Shown here: in pieces, positions 40,301 through 45,293 of the stretch
Numbering within the stretch: the stretch's first letter is position 1
How the letters are laid out: each line of letters starts with the position of its first letter
From: Lepeophtheirus salmonis
Lineage: Eukaryota; Arthropoda; Copepoda; Siphonostomatoida; Caligidae
Assembly: GCF_016086655.4 (NCBI RefSeq)
Contig: NC_052134.2
Coordinates: forward strand, 9,548,001 to 9,612,000
Direction of reading: 5' to 3'
DNA: 64,000 bases
The notes under the pieces: generated by a model
What the model was told of the DNA's origin: nothing
Database searches by the model: none
Seen by the model: only the letters and a program-made list of their open reading frames with translations
Position numbers and translations under genes: made by a program

Positions 40301-43300
40301 TGACTTCTTCTTGCGTTTTTTCTTTTGTGACTTCTTAGGTTGAGGAGGTAGACCCGGCACTCTTCGATTATCAATACTATTATTGTCTGTTTCCTCTTTT
40401 TTATCCGGTACAGAGAGTTCAATAACCTCTGGAACTTCTTCAGGAGTTTGCTGAGGAGAGGATTGAGGGTACACTTGATCTGCTTGATATTGATGGTAGC
40501 TGGGATGAGGATAATATCCTCCTCGATGTGAATGAACTTCCCCCCAATACGCTGGGTTATAAGCACTTAAATCAGGAGGACTATGAGGGACGGTGGATTC
40601 AGCAGATGAGGGTTCAGCATCCGAATAAACCGGTTGTGGTGGTTGATAGTAAGGAGGAGGTGGTGGAGCTACGTATGAAGGATGGTGCATCATGTAGGGA
40701 TTGGAGCCACTTTCCATAGGAAAAGCAGCTAAGTACACGTTTTGAGGAGAGGAGGGAGATCCCGAATACATTCCGGGGACAACAACTTCCTCACAAGGGA
40801 TCATTGTATTGGAAGATGGACTGTAGAGGAAGAGATTGGGTCTGCCAGTCATGTACGGGTTCATGGACGTCATGACATAACTAGGTGATGATGAAGGGTA
40901 GAAGGGTGAAGAGGATCCATTCAATTTGGATGTCAACTTGGGAGTCGACTCTTTCTTCTTATTATTATTTGAGGAAGAGATATCTTCTTCTTCTTCATAT
41001 ACTTCTTCAAGCTCTTCTTCTTGTTCCTCCTCGTCCAACTCCTCTTCGATGTCTTCCTCTTTTTCGTCCTCTTTTTGAGTGAGTGAAGAAGTTTCACTAT
41101 GTGTATTAGCCTCAGAGTTCATACCCTTAGTGGAATAGTAATCTCTTTTAAAGAGAACATCTAGGTTCTTAGAACGAATCTTGGTGAAACCTAGAGGAAG
41201 TTCCTCTCCAGACTCTCCACTCAACTCCCTACCCCGGTAGTGTCGGGAGTCATAAACGACTTCTGCGGCAGCTGCTTTCCTTTCAAAGCGAGGTGCCACG
41301 GGTCGTCGAGCATAGGTGCTGTTCCCACTGTTGGGGCCAGTGTTCACGTTCGTACAACAACTTTTTTCCAAGTGATATATTCTGTGAGCCGGATGGGGAT
41401 GGTGAGAATGGGGAGGAGCCGGATGCGACAACTGCTCGGGGGAGAGGCTCATCCTGCCAACAGAACAAACGTCTTCTTCTTCTGGGACACTCTGATTTCG
41501 ACCACTTTCTTCAATGCACACCCATCGTACCTTTTGTTTCTTCTTTCCCATCACCAATGGAATTAATGGATGATTATCAATTGAGGATGTCTCGAGCCTC
41601 TTGCTTTTTAATAGTCTTTAATATATCAGTTGCTGCCTCCTTCCTTTAAGTTAGTAGTTACTAATTGGATTATGCACCAATATGTAGCCACTAACTGATT
41701 GAGTCTTGCGTCCTATTTAATCGCTCGCTCCCGATAATCCCGATCTCACCAATCAATCAATCGAGTATACGATAATAATAATTAATCAGTATAATCCAAG
41801 GGACGAAGAATGTCTCTTTAATCGGACTTGAGCAATTCCCGTATGTAATTTTTCACATTTGAATGGTTGTACCTAAAAAACAGAAAATATAGACTTGTTG
41901 TTAGATCATGTTAAGATCTTCAAAAAACAGAAAACAAACTATCATTCAAAATTATTATTACTTGGTAAAAAGCACTCTTTAGTCAGTGAGTTTCTTTTCT
42001 TGTGTTGTTCTCTGTGTGTTTGTGAGAGATTAGCAGGGTTTCTACCTATATATATATATATATTACAGATTTATAGAAGATGACACGAGGAGATATGAAT
42101 GCGGTCAGGAGAATATAATGCTGTGAGCGATCGGCAAGTTGGACAGTCACTGATTGAAATGTTTTAAGATATATTTTTTATTCAGTGGAGCCCCCCTCGT
42201 TTTTTTTTTTTTTTTTTGCTTGTTTGCTCCCAGTGTCGTCCTCCGCGGCAAAGGAAAAATCTTTTTTTCTTCTTTTACCAGCTTCTTGAAATAATAATAA
42301 TATGTAGGAGAATTATAATTTAACGTCCGTCATAAAACGCAGGCCCACCATTATTTGGGAAAGCTCTTCTTAGTCCTTCTTCTATATTGCAAGGAATAAC
42401 AATAAATAACGAGTCAATTCTTCCAAATACTACTCTGTTGTACGCTCGATTTGGAGGCTCGCCTCTAAAAACGAGTTTAAAGGCGCGCGCACACACACTT
42501 ATTACTAGTACTACAGAAACGCTTTCCTGTTTTTGTTTTTTTAAATATATAAATGTATTAAATAATCACATGATCGAGCAAAGTTTGTAAAAAAAAAAAC
42601 ACACACACACGCAAAACCCGAGTTTCCCCCCCCCCTTCCTTGATGCATTTTATGATATAAAAATATGGTTTGCTACATTTCTACACGTGACGTCAGAACC
42701 CCTGAGATCCATTGACAAGTTTACATCATCGCTTCCTCATTTGCAATAATATATTACGCAATATAAATCGATGGTTCAATTATAATGAACATCTATTTGA
42801 CGAATTTGAAATACACTTTTCATAAGTTCATAAGATATAATTATGTATTGGAGATGAGTAGATATTATTACCTTGTGTACGCTCAATAAATACCGGCAAT
42901 GCTCAGTAGTATTTAAGTACTAAATTGGCCTAACTCCAAATATTTATATTATTTCAAAATATTATTCTTTCGAAAAAAAAAAAGACATATAAATATAATA
43001 TAACCCTCTAAACTATTCATAATATATATTATATTAATATCTACTAATATCAATTCAATAAGAATATGATTTAAAAATCCAAAATAAAATATGTCAAAAA
43101 AATAACTTCCTTTTCCGGAAATTATAATTATTTATTTTTTTCTATAAAGAAAAAAATTAGTATATATATTTTTTTCAAAAGTCTTTTTTCAATTTATATT
43201 TCGTTCCTTTTGAATCCTTATAAAGTTATATATGTGTAATTTTTCCACTTAATCCCTTCATTGTCGTATCCTTAAATAAAACAACATTTCTGTATAACGC

Positions 43301-45166
43301 CCTCTGGAGTATTAATTTCTTCACAGCTTGAAATATACTACTATCGTCCGTATTACATTATAATATTATATCAATACGATACTCATAGAGATTCATATAA
43401 TATATACTATTTATAATATCGAAATGCGACATTAATGAGAAAGCGTGCTCGTCACTCGTGAGTCGAAAGTGGCTCCTAAGTTGTTTAATATACATTTACG
43501 TATTGACGTAGTGATCCACGTGGAATAATAAGAGGGAAGTCAGGAGTGTTAGACTCGTCCAACTTATTTTTCATGTGGGGTAAAATGGAAAAATTCTTGG
43601 TTTTTTCCTTTAGTGCTGCTTCTGTTACCAAGCTGGTAAAAAAACTTGTTTTTTTTCTTATGAGGGTACTACGAACCGGCTTTATTTTGAACATAAAGAT
43701 TACTTTTTGAGTTAGAGCTTATTAGGAATAAAAAAAAGATTCTGAGTTATTTATTTTGTGGAGTATAATTTATTATGATGATATCAGCTCATGTTGTTAA
43801 AGAAATAAATGTCTTTGTATGAGCATGGCATCACTCATTTCTCATGGATTCAATGCGTCTATTAACGTATATTACTAATATGAATGAATGTAGTTGAAAA
43901 AGTACATTCTGCACTTAGATTTTTTTTTTTTGTTCATTCAAAAAAATAATGTTATGTGTTTGTTTTTAATTTTCTTGATGGGGGAAGTCAATATTCAGTT
44001 TATAGGCCTTCACATATTATCAATAATAATATGGTCCTACTACGTACATATTATTAGTGATGCGCAAATTAGTTATTTCTAGAACTCGCGGGTGCGGTTA
44101 TTTCTAGAACTCGTGAGTTTGGTTATTTCTAGAACTCGTGAGTTTGGTTATTTCTAGAACTCGTGAGTACGGTTGTTTCTGTCACAATGTTATATAGGAC
44201 CTTAAGTGTTATATATATTCTTAGTTAAGTGATGACCGAACTGATTTTGAGTTAGAACTGTAGGTTTTGCTATTACAAAATAAATAATCCGACTTGTTAG
44301 CCAACCGCATATCACTACTTCTAATACAAGGGTGTTAAATATCGACTTGATTAAATAGGAGCGGTTTTAGGGGAGGTTTTTGGGTGATTTGCTCTACGTC
44401 GCGCTTGATTTTAATAAATAAAGGTAAATTTTCAATAGGGCCGTCTGCAGGGGGTAGGCTAGAGGGGCTGTACCCCCCTCAATGCAATTTTTTTATATAT
44501 TGAAACTCTTACATTTTATATAAAAAGTTTTTTGAGATTAAAAAAAAGAAAGGACACCCCCAAATAACATGCAGAAAACCCCTGAAATTAAGTGATATTT
44601 TCTGAAAAAAGTCAATAAAATAAAAAACATTTTATTTGTTAATAAATAAAATGAAAATTCAAAATTGTTAAAAAATTATTCCAAATTTATTTTCTGGGAT
44701 ACACAATGAGAAATTTAATTCAAATTTAAAAAAAGGAAAGAAACACCTCTTCTTTTTTTTTCTTTTTGTTTAAATCCTTACTAACTATAAAATCAGGCCG
44801 GAATCCGACCATCGACTAAAAACAAGACATAATTTATTTCCATCCTAATTACTTATTTATTATAACTAAAATTAATCCATTCCTTCGTTCTTTAGGTATT
44901 TGAACGATCGTATGATCAATTATGATACAAGATTTGGAATCGATTTCATCGCAAATGGTACAATACTCACAATAGCTTCAATCAATTCAGAATTGACCGG
45001 TAACTTTACTTGTGCTCCTCTGTCCATTACTCCTGACTCTGTACGAGTCCATATAATCGATGAAGAAGGAGCTGCAGTCTATGGAGACTCTGGGAACATT
45101 CCTAGTCTATCAAGGATACTTTTATCTACTTCTCTAGTATATAATTATTATTCATTCTTATTTTAA
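10059..45166 (+). CDS. Dpr-family two-Ig-domain cell-surface protein (four coding exons)
   Basis: Coding exons 10059-10385, 35106-35225, 35291-35511 and 44896-45166 join in phases 0, 0 and 2 into 939 nt (312 residues). Residues 1-24 look like a signal peptide. Ig domain 1 (about 75-190) has Cys96, the Trp of 'IMWSRDLP' (112) and Cys168 in 'DNGTYKCQ'. Ig domain 2 (about 191-277) has Cys209, the Trp of 'TIFWYLNDRMINYD' (223) and Cys262 in 'GNFTCAP'. 'SRDL', 'DPRI', 'DWILAIRKVEREDNGTYKC' and 'SVRVHII' are typical of Drosophila Dpr proteins, which pair with DIP partners on neurons to specify synaptic contacts. The hydrophobic C-terminus (about 295-312) fits a GPI-anchor signal. Five N-glycosylation sequons are visible. 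Which Dpr paralogue it is cannot be told. Confidence 0.85.
10595..10790 (+). repeat. dispersed repeat, second copy at 30900-31090
   Basis: Shared ordered blocks are 'ttttgaaat', 'aaatttgaat.caaagtcta', 'aatatgatgtaaaaaaatta' versus 'atattatgtaaaaaaataaa', and a 'gtttttgt' tail. Both copies are non-coding and AT-rich. The comparison was by eye. Confidence 0.4.
10941..11845 (-). mobile_element. maT-like element, internally deleted, TA-flanked
   Basis: A 905-bp element. The right end, read inward on the minus strand, begins CAGGGTGAGGAATCAAAAG (from 11845). The left end begins CAAGGTAAGGACTCAAAAA (from 10941). TA flanks both ends (10939-10940 and 11846-11847). Inside, the minus strand carries transposase pieces. 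The N-terminal helix-turn-helix region has been lost except for its first residues, and the same deletion is seen in the copy at 57990-58590, so this is a recurrent non-autonomous subfamily. Confidence 0.75.
11060..11775 (-). pseudogene. maT-like transposase, frameshifted relic
   Basis: Read on the minus strand: 'APFERTDKRLQFDPFIVFV' (from about 11770), then after a frame change 'AHKLISDKKFFKVDAVLKKR', in which the D of SDKKF is the first catalytic aspartate. 'PAQVMILGIVAAEGYKMPPY' and 'KADEKVYTDVY' follow. Further down are 'LEGKTNKTSHPNVDYLKAVI' and 'AIIQNRREHIA' with a stop near 11060. Between them the reading frame is broken more than once and the segment holding the second and third catalytic aspartates is garbled. 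The gene can no longer make an enzyme. Short plus-strand open frames here are shadows. Confidence 0.75.
12245..12700 (-). repeat. foldback family, right arm with half of the centre
   Basis: Starts with the diverged half-centre 'gtccgtttttgtttttaatt', then 'tctgctatcattattttcca', 'atcctgaggagtgaacatcc', 'ataattatatgtccttgttg', 'gacagctaagctgctctctt', 'ttcttcaaattgttaaggtt' and 'gattttcggtttct' to the terminal 'aacatgctcaa'. This is nearly a full right half of the palindrome at 27531-28365. Confidence 0.6.
12731..13058 (+). mobile_element. compact mariner-derived non-autonomous element
   Basis: About 330 bp. The left end CTGAAAAGTCCC pairs loosely, as an inverted repeat, with the right end (GGGCCTTT...; GGAACTTTTTAG). 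ATGGATCAAATACAATTTAG opens a frame resembling the first ~35 residues of a mariner transposase ('MDQIQFSVFILCRFLM', then 'AKQWFEKCYWDSS'), interrupted by one stop and then joined to the 3' end. The same deletion is present in the copy at 8345-9575. Confidence 0.55.
13059..16015. other. intron sequence without recognised gene
   Basis: AT-rich intronic DNA. A slightly less AT-rich block at 15090-15260 has a 50-codon open stretch but no start, splice context or family likeness. TA microsatellite runs occur near 13450-13470 and 14637-14650. Nothing else is supported. Confidence 0.4.
16018..16745 (-). mobile_element. mariner (irritans/SETMAR-like) relic
   Basis: The left end 'taggttggtgaaaaagtaat' is a textbook mariner terminus. 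On the minus strand the transposase starts near 16745 with a helix-turn-helix region ('ICNVYRANTLLVRVAQQW', 'RFRSDLVEGNYALRTGR', 'IEIDRPVSSRNIA'). Near 16240-16320 it shows the third-aspartate motif 'HPPYSPELATSDYYMF', as in mariner HPPYSPDLAPSDYHLF. Internal stops and a deletion of the central core make it a pseudogene. The matching inverted repeat at the other end was not found, so it is truncated on that side. It lies inside dpr intron 1. Confidence 0.7.
17045..17340 (+). pseudogene. Tc1/mariner-type transposase, C-terminal relic with 3' end
   Basis: On the + strand, 'FEEKACSVRHPITESLKATA' and 'CRLEFIIAIKDCYINK' match the C-terminal part of the element at 61957-62681. The non-coding tail is shared too: 'aattaatacatta/attaataaatta', 'aaaattcaaagt(a/g)ttcag' and a terminal 'cactcgg' followed by TA at 17341. 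The 5' part of the element is missing. Both relics belong to one family that ends in CACTCGG|TA. Confidence 0.6.
17345..18165. other. intron sequence without recognised gene
   Basis: Around 17420-17740 the composition is less AT-rich and old coding matter is possible, but every frame is broken and no family was recognised. T-rich runs lie at 17988-18010. Confidence 0.35.
18170..18300 (+). repeat. dispersed repeat with poly-T, inverted partner at 21040-21200
   Basis: 'gagtggttcttaaactc' followed by an 18-20 base T tract and 'cgaaatgttggg' corresponds, in the opposite orientation, to the 21040-21200 block ('cccagcatttcg', an A tract, then 'gtttaagaacctctc'). It is probably a short interspersed element or MITE end. 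Confidence 0.45.
18301..19520. other. intron sequence without recognised gene
   Basis: Within it, 18890-19010 has a minus-strand open stretch of about 35 codons ('KATEGKYFLFDHPSQEMFEF') that looks protein-like but has no start, no splice context and no recognised family. The rest is AT-rich repeats. Confidence 0.35.
19525..19740 (+). repeat. dispersed repeat, second copy at 37215-37435
   Basis: Long shared blocks occur in the same order: 'ctccattctttcat', 'tttcaagagtct/ttcaagagtctg', 'aagtattaacattaaatatt', 'acttgtaatttttgag/tttgtcatttttgaa' and 'gacaatt(t/c)g.cc.tcaaccct'. The two copies are about 17.7 kb apart, one in each large dpr intron. Confidence 0.5.
19865..19950 (+). repeat. short dispersed repeat, second copy at 31235-31310
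   Basis: Both copies contain 'ttcaatattgtttttatgtt' followed by 'gac' and a 'tcccccta/ttaccctc' tail. Confidence 0.35.
20490..20740 (+). repeat. foldback family, left-arm fragment
   Basis: The left-arm order is present: 'caatttgaagaatgtttggg', 'ttagctacaagcagctatga', 'aattcaactccgactccaac' and 'aaggactttcatttgtatct'. It matches 27545-27730 and is the reverse complement of the right-arm fragments. Confidence 0.5.
20875..20955. repeat. short inverted repeat
   Basis: CTACATTGT near 20874 pairs with ACAATGTAG near 20922, enclosing 'agagcgagtagttacgcaat'. An isolated 9-bp stem has little meaning on its own; it may be the end of an unrecognised element. Confidence 0.25.
21040..21200 (-). repeat. 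dispersed repeat, inverted partner of 18170-18300
   Basis: See 18170-18300. On the minus strand it runs 'gagaggttcttaaac', a T tract, 'cgaaatgctggg' and 'ggttcatcgtc', ending near a run of 'caaatgaggtctgggga'. The open frames in both directions here are not genes. Confidence 0.45.
21675..22025 (+). repeat. 350-bp dispersed repeat, second copy at 32513-32850
   Basis: The two blocks can be followed side by side for their full length. Shared pieces include 'aaaaacaact', 'aaagaaatc.g.ga.aattgc', 'ggattcgtaaa/agattcgtaaa', 'tttgtagaaat.tgtct' and 'aagaagaaatgcc'. Both copies are in dpr intron 1, 10.8 kb apart, in the same orientation. There is no coding capacity. Confidence 0.55.
22030..24740. 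other. intron sequence without recognised gene
   Basis: AT-rich. It contains the second copy (23236-23345) of the 625-735 repeat and many A/T homopolymers. No exon was recognised. Confidence 0.4.
24750..25480 (+). pseudogene. mariner transposase relic, core recognisable
   Basis: On the + strand, spread over shifting frames, the mariner order is complete. 'LTDIRFKVQEIAEAKGYIE' is the second helix-turn-helix. 'FNYNKDKFMRRFVTMDSTWI' corresponds to the first-aspartate region FVTxDETWI, with the E changed to S. 'GESVPKKSMFC' and 'YYVNLLDPFN' come next. 'HPPYLLHLASSDYFLF' near 25425-25470 corresponds to HPPYSPDLAPSDYFLF. The second aspartate (usually QDNAR) is not preserved. Several stops and frame changes show it is dead. 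Terminal repeats were not located. It lies in dpr intron 1. Confidence 0.65.
25690..26148. mobile_element. hAT-like MITE, 5'-truncated, GGACT/AGTCC-rich
   Basis: The right end reads '...gtcacaacacta' (to 26148), matching the TAGTGTTG-type terminus of the complete copy at 26281. Both sides are packed with 'ggactgaactg', 'gtcctaa' and 'ggactgg' variants. The left terminus was not found. The open frame inside (25773-26042) has no protein likeness. Confidence 0.45.
26281..26845. mobile_element. hAT-like MITE with 8-bp target duplication
   Basis: 565 bp. The left end TAGTGTTGAG is matched in inverse by AACACTA at the right end (26845). The flanks ATATATAC (26273-26280) and ATACATAC (26846-26853) agree at 7 of 8 positions, the size expected of a hAT target duplication. 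The terminal 150-200 bp on each side are filled with diverged copies of 'gaccgatttt', 'gaccgaacttttt' and 'ggtctagac'. There is no coding capacity. It is intronic in dpr. Confidence 0.6.
27493..27509 (+). repeat. (GGTT)n microsatellite
   Basis: Four consecutive GGTT units just outside the left end of the foldback element. Confidence 0.7.
27531..28365. mobile_element. complete foldback (near-palindromic) element
   Basis: The two halves are inverted copies of each other, meeting near 27933. At the centre, CGGGCCAGCT (27893-27902) pairs with AGCTGGCCCG (27965-27974), with an almost continuous stem between them. At the outside, 'ggtatactaaaaaaagaaac' pairs with the complement of 'gtttcttttttagcatgcc'. 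Between these, 'aaagcatgttttgg' pairs with the complement of 'ccaaaacgttctt', and 'gagttcaagaaggacttaca' with the complement of 'ttgtatgtccttgatggact'. Arms are about 400-430 bp with small indels. TA is present at both outer edges. The open frames inside are not protein-like. Fragments of the same arms recur at least ten times in the window. Confidence 0.7.
28366..29170. other. intron sequence without recognised gene
   Basis: AT-rich. The 88-codon open frame at 28889-29155 has the composition of translated AT-rich DNA plus a 'gaggagggggctacagccc' phrase that recurs in other non-coding places (see 44430-44500), so it is not called as a gene. Confidence 0.4.
29180..29210. repeat. short hairpin, 13-bp arms
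   Basis: GACTACG-a-TAGGA faces TATCCTA-a-CGTAGTC across a 3-base loop region. It is followed by a 150-bp block (29210-29370) that is less AT-rich than its surroundings. No RNA family was recognised. Confidence 0.35.
29211..32510. other. intron sequence, duplicated blocks only
   Basis: Holds second copies of the 10595 repeat (30900-31090) and the 19865 repeat (31235-31310). The remainder is AT-rich. Open frames at 29703-30156 and 31761-31979 show no family likeness. Confidence 0.4.
32513..32850 (+). repeat. dispersed repeat, copy 2 of the 21675 block
   Basis: Aligned by eye over its whole length with 21675-22025, in the same orientation. Confidence 0.55.
32990..33085. repeat. inverted repeat with GAACGA motifs
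   Basis: GAACCAATTCA (33000-33010) and TGAATTGGTTC (33017-33027) form a perfect 11-bp stem with a 6-base loop. It is followed by 'gtacgttcact', 'gagtcgttc' and 'tcgaacgac', i.e. repeated GAACG-type words in both orientations. This resembles the end of a small DNA element. Confidence 0.35.
33470..33680. repeat. CAAGTT/AACTTG-rich dispersed repeat, copy 1
   Basis: Words such as 'tgtacaagtcacgacttg', 'gttcaagttgtaatt' and 'gttacaactcgta' recur in both orientations. The same vocabulary is found at 35530-35590 and 53400-53470/53755-53810. Confidence 0.4.
35106..35225 (+). CDS. dpr exon 2: middle of Ig1
   Basis: Forty codons between TTTAAG|ATC and TCT|GTATGT, phase 0 at both ends. Contains 'IMWSRDLP' with the Ig1 core Trp112, and 'EDPRIWVEKP', the Dpr 'DPRF' strand. 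The exon is short and would be missed by an ORF-length filter. Confidence 0.8.
35226..35290 (+). other. dpr intron 2 (65 bp)
   Basis: GTATGT donor and TTTTGTTGTAG acceptor. The small size is typical of arthropod short introns and contrasts with the two transposon-filled introns. Confidence 0.85.
35291..35511 (+). CDS. dpr exon 3: end of Ig1, start of Ig2
   Basis: Begins GAT TGG ('DWILAIRKVEREDNGTYKC', Cys168), crosses the inter-domain strand 'TVEAMAIIDGPKEKFMKGG', gives Ig2 Cys209 in 'SRLRLVCHF', and ends inside the Trp223 codon (TG|GTAAGT), phase 2. The overlapping minus-strand open frame is a shadow. Confidence 0.85.
35926..36519. mobile_element. inverted-repeat element with ~65-bp arms
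   Basis: The left arm (35926-35990, starting GCCCGCACGTCATATTTT) is complementary to the right arm (36455-36519, ending AAAATATGACGTCCGGGC). Internal matches include 'gatagaaaga/tcctatcttg' and 'gctgtctctaatt/attggagacaatg'. There is no coding capacity. A separate palindrome sits at its left inner edge (35989-36021). Confidence 0.45.
35989..36021. repeat. 33-bp palindrome centred on AGAATATTCT
   Basis: 'accaaggtatatagaat' is the near-perfect inverse of 'attctattaccctggt', with the centre at AATATT. It lies within the 35926-36519 element. Confidence 0.45.
36580..37147 (+). mobile_element. MITE-like element, copy B of the 3106 family
   Basis: Interior order matches 3106-3700. The right terminus at 37105-37147 is well kept: its complement starts TAGGTACTTACGCCTCAAAC and goes on to 'tattttgccacaaggatatt', the inverted counterpart of the left end of copy A. 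The left terminus here is eroded. Confidence 0.5.
37215..37435 (+). repeat. dispersed repeat, copy 2 of the 19525 block
   Basis: See 19525-19740. It begins immediately after the MITE-like element. Confidence 0.5.
37436..38770. other. 3' flank of the nested gene, no gene seen
   Basis: AT-rich, with a T run of about 22 bases near 37889-37910. The minus-strand 3' UTR of the nested gene must lie in the upper part of this stretch, but its end cannot be fixed by eye. Confidence 0.35.
38771..41551 (-). CDS. unrecognised 926-residue low-complexity protein, nested in dpr intron 3
   Basis: One uninterrupted frame from ATG (41551-41549, M-G-K-K-K-Q-K-V-R-W) to TAG. The in-frame TTG two codons upstream is not a likely start. 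Likely ordered blocks are residues 1-14, 116-140 ('LPLGFTKIRSKNLDVLFKRD') and the C-terminal 825-910 ('TVFISDVGIGIRNG', 'SGRPLRIGKYSPPDRAQEI'). Between them are a Glu/Asp tract (160-190), a Pro/Tyr-rich part (210-370), Glu/Pro-rich stretches (450-600) and Ser-rich parts. Lysine-rich candidate nuclear signals lie near 406-419, 669-687 and 792-802. No signal peptide, membrane segment or enzymatic motif is seen. Composition is far less AT-rich than the intron, and synonymous positions look maintained, so it is a real gene. A nuclear or scaffold role is only inference; the family is unknown to me. It is transcribed antisense to dpr. Confidence 0.8.
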   Translation of the reverse strand: MGKKKQKVRWVCIEESGRNQSVPEEEDVCSVGRMSLSPEQLSHPAPPHSHHPHPAHRIYHLEKSCCTNVNTGPNSGNSTYARRPVAPRFERKAAAAEVVYDSRHYRGRELSGESGEELPLGFTKIRSKNLDVLFKRDYYSTKGMNSEANTHSETSSLTQKEDEKEEDIEEELDEEEQEEELEEVYEEEEDISSSNNNKKKESTPKLTSKLNGSSSPFYPSSSPSYVMTSMNPYMTGRPNLFLYSPSSNTMIPCEEVVVPGMYSGSPSSPQNVYLAAFPMESGSNPYMMHHPSYVAPPPPPYYQPPQPVYSDAEPSSAESTVPHSPPDLSAYNPAYWGEVHSHRGGYYPHPSYHQYQADQVYPQSSPQQTPEEVPEVIELSVPDKKEETDNNSIDNRRVPGLPPQPKKSQKKKRKKKSKQPTELVHRNSTSSEDGQSIHHIKDEVPSHVEESKSDQVSNEESVKEFEPSAASSPSAIIEEEEEIAKSQEEDQIVENISGNYLQVIEPTSSPSSPAEENVIELEVKSQVIETPPASVIQESIIESQCSPPEAEEDVPPPQEEVEEKISQVVLDEKVDEIEKLSMEDVEEKVDVIVVETDKTPRMLYSSVVSQSMPQPPPKSPVHNITSKKSLNEASLPLPKVKLPISLSMENLRPTEKVEKKESEWLESSSRKKIKRHRQSKKSKSSKYSSSVSSSMIRSISLDTTSKKEVIIVNPPKETKIEDIPATTCSLDVLPSCFKTEESSDISSTTPTTPQEPEVPIDTQPVESPSSQVEDKSYELAEEKVPSNSVVSKKSVVKRKKKRGNAGGIAGDSSTKSSNSGESSSKKQVLICDGDIDVSSSFSSFKRVSDFGNLRIHSQPFNKGSLDTVFISDVGIGIRNGPIMSGRPLRIGKYSPPDRAQEILSMKASLSTEDSTNENAQYNVPLD
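41552..43000 (-). promoter_or_regulatory. 5' UTR and presumed promoter side of the nested gene
   Basis: Directly upstream of the start, sequence stays moderately GC-rich to about 41760 ('ctcgctcccgataatcccga') and again at 42100-42500, unlike the rest of the intron. This fits a promoter and 5' UTR zone. Simple repeats here are a TA run near 42046-42063, a T run near 42199-42217, 'gcgcgcgcacacacac' at 42484-42499 and an AC run at 42598-42611. No TATA box or initiator can be assigned with confidence. Confidence 0.35.
43001..44070. other. intron sequence without recognised gene
   Basis: AT-rich. Open frames at 43485-43694 (minus) and 43894-44082 (plus) lack family likeness. Confidence 0.35.
44073..44180 (+). 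repeat. 25-bp minisatellite, ~4.3 units, each with TTCTAGAAC
   Basis: Four consecutive 25-bp units start at 44073, 44098, 44123 and 44148, with a partial fifth. The unit is 'ttatttctagaactcgtgag' plus 'tttgg'. Units 2 and 3 are identical, unit 1 has three or four differences and unit 4 has two. Every unit contains the palindrome TTCTAGAA, which fits the nTTCnnGAAn core of heat-shock elements. The array is 2.5 kb upstream of the nested gene and 0.7 kb before dpr exon 4. Confidence 0.8.
44430..44500 (+). repeat. G/C-rich dispersed repeat, inverted partner at 51545-51612
   Basis: 'gccgtctgcagggggtaggc' followed by 'tagaggggctgtacccccct' is matched in reverse by 'ggaggagtacagcccctct' and 'agctacccccagcagacgcc' at 51545-51612. 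Confidence 0.5.
44896..45166 (+). CDS. dpr exon 4: rest of Ig2 and C-terminus
   Basis: Starts after TTCTTTAG with the third base of the Trp223 codon, then 'YLNDRMINYD', 'GTILTIASIN' and 'GNFTCAP' (Cys262), 'SVRVHIIDEEGAAVYGDS' (the counterpart of the Dpr 'VINGEHPAAMQHG' end) and a hydrophobic C-terminus before TAA at 45164-45166. The final 15-18 residues suit GPI-anchor processing. Confidence 0.85.
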
Positions 45167-45293
45167 GAGGATGGGAATGATGGATTTTTCGGTTTTATAT
45201 GCAATATGTTTAGACTATATTTGACTTTTTATTTGCATTATGTAGTATATTTATAAGAAAATATAATATATATATAAAGATATATGTATTTTA

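Larger units (their letters stand above)
35512..44895 (+). other. dpr intron 3 (9.4 kb), hosts an antisense gene
   Basis: GTAAGT donor at 35512 and TTCTTTAG acceptor ending at 44895. The intron contains two inverted-repeat elements, the complete minus-strand gene 38771-41551 and a 25-bp minisatellite. Transcription of the nested gene would run against dpr. Confidence 0.8.

Noticed and set aside
43485..43694. 69-codon minus-strand frame considered as a 5' exon of the nested gene
   Set aside because: There is no fitting donor to the 41551 start region and no family likeness. The nested gene already has a credible ATG.
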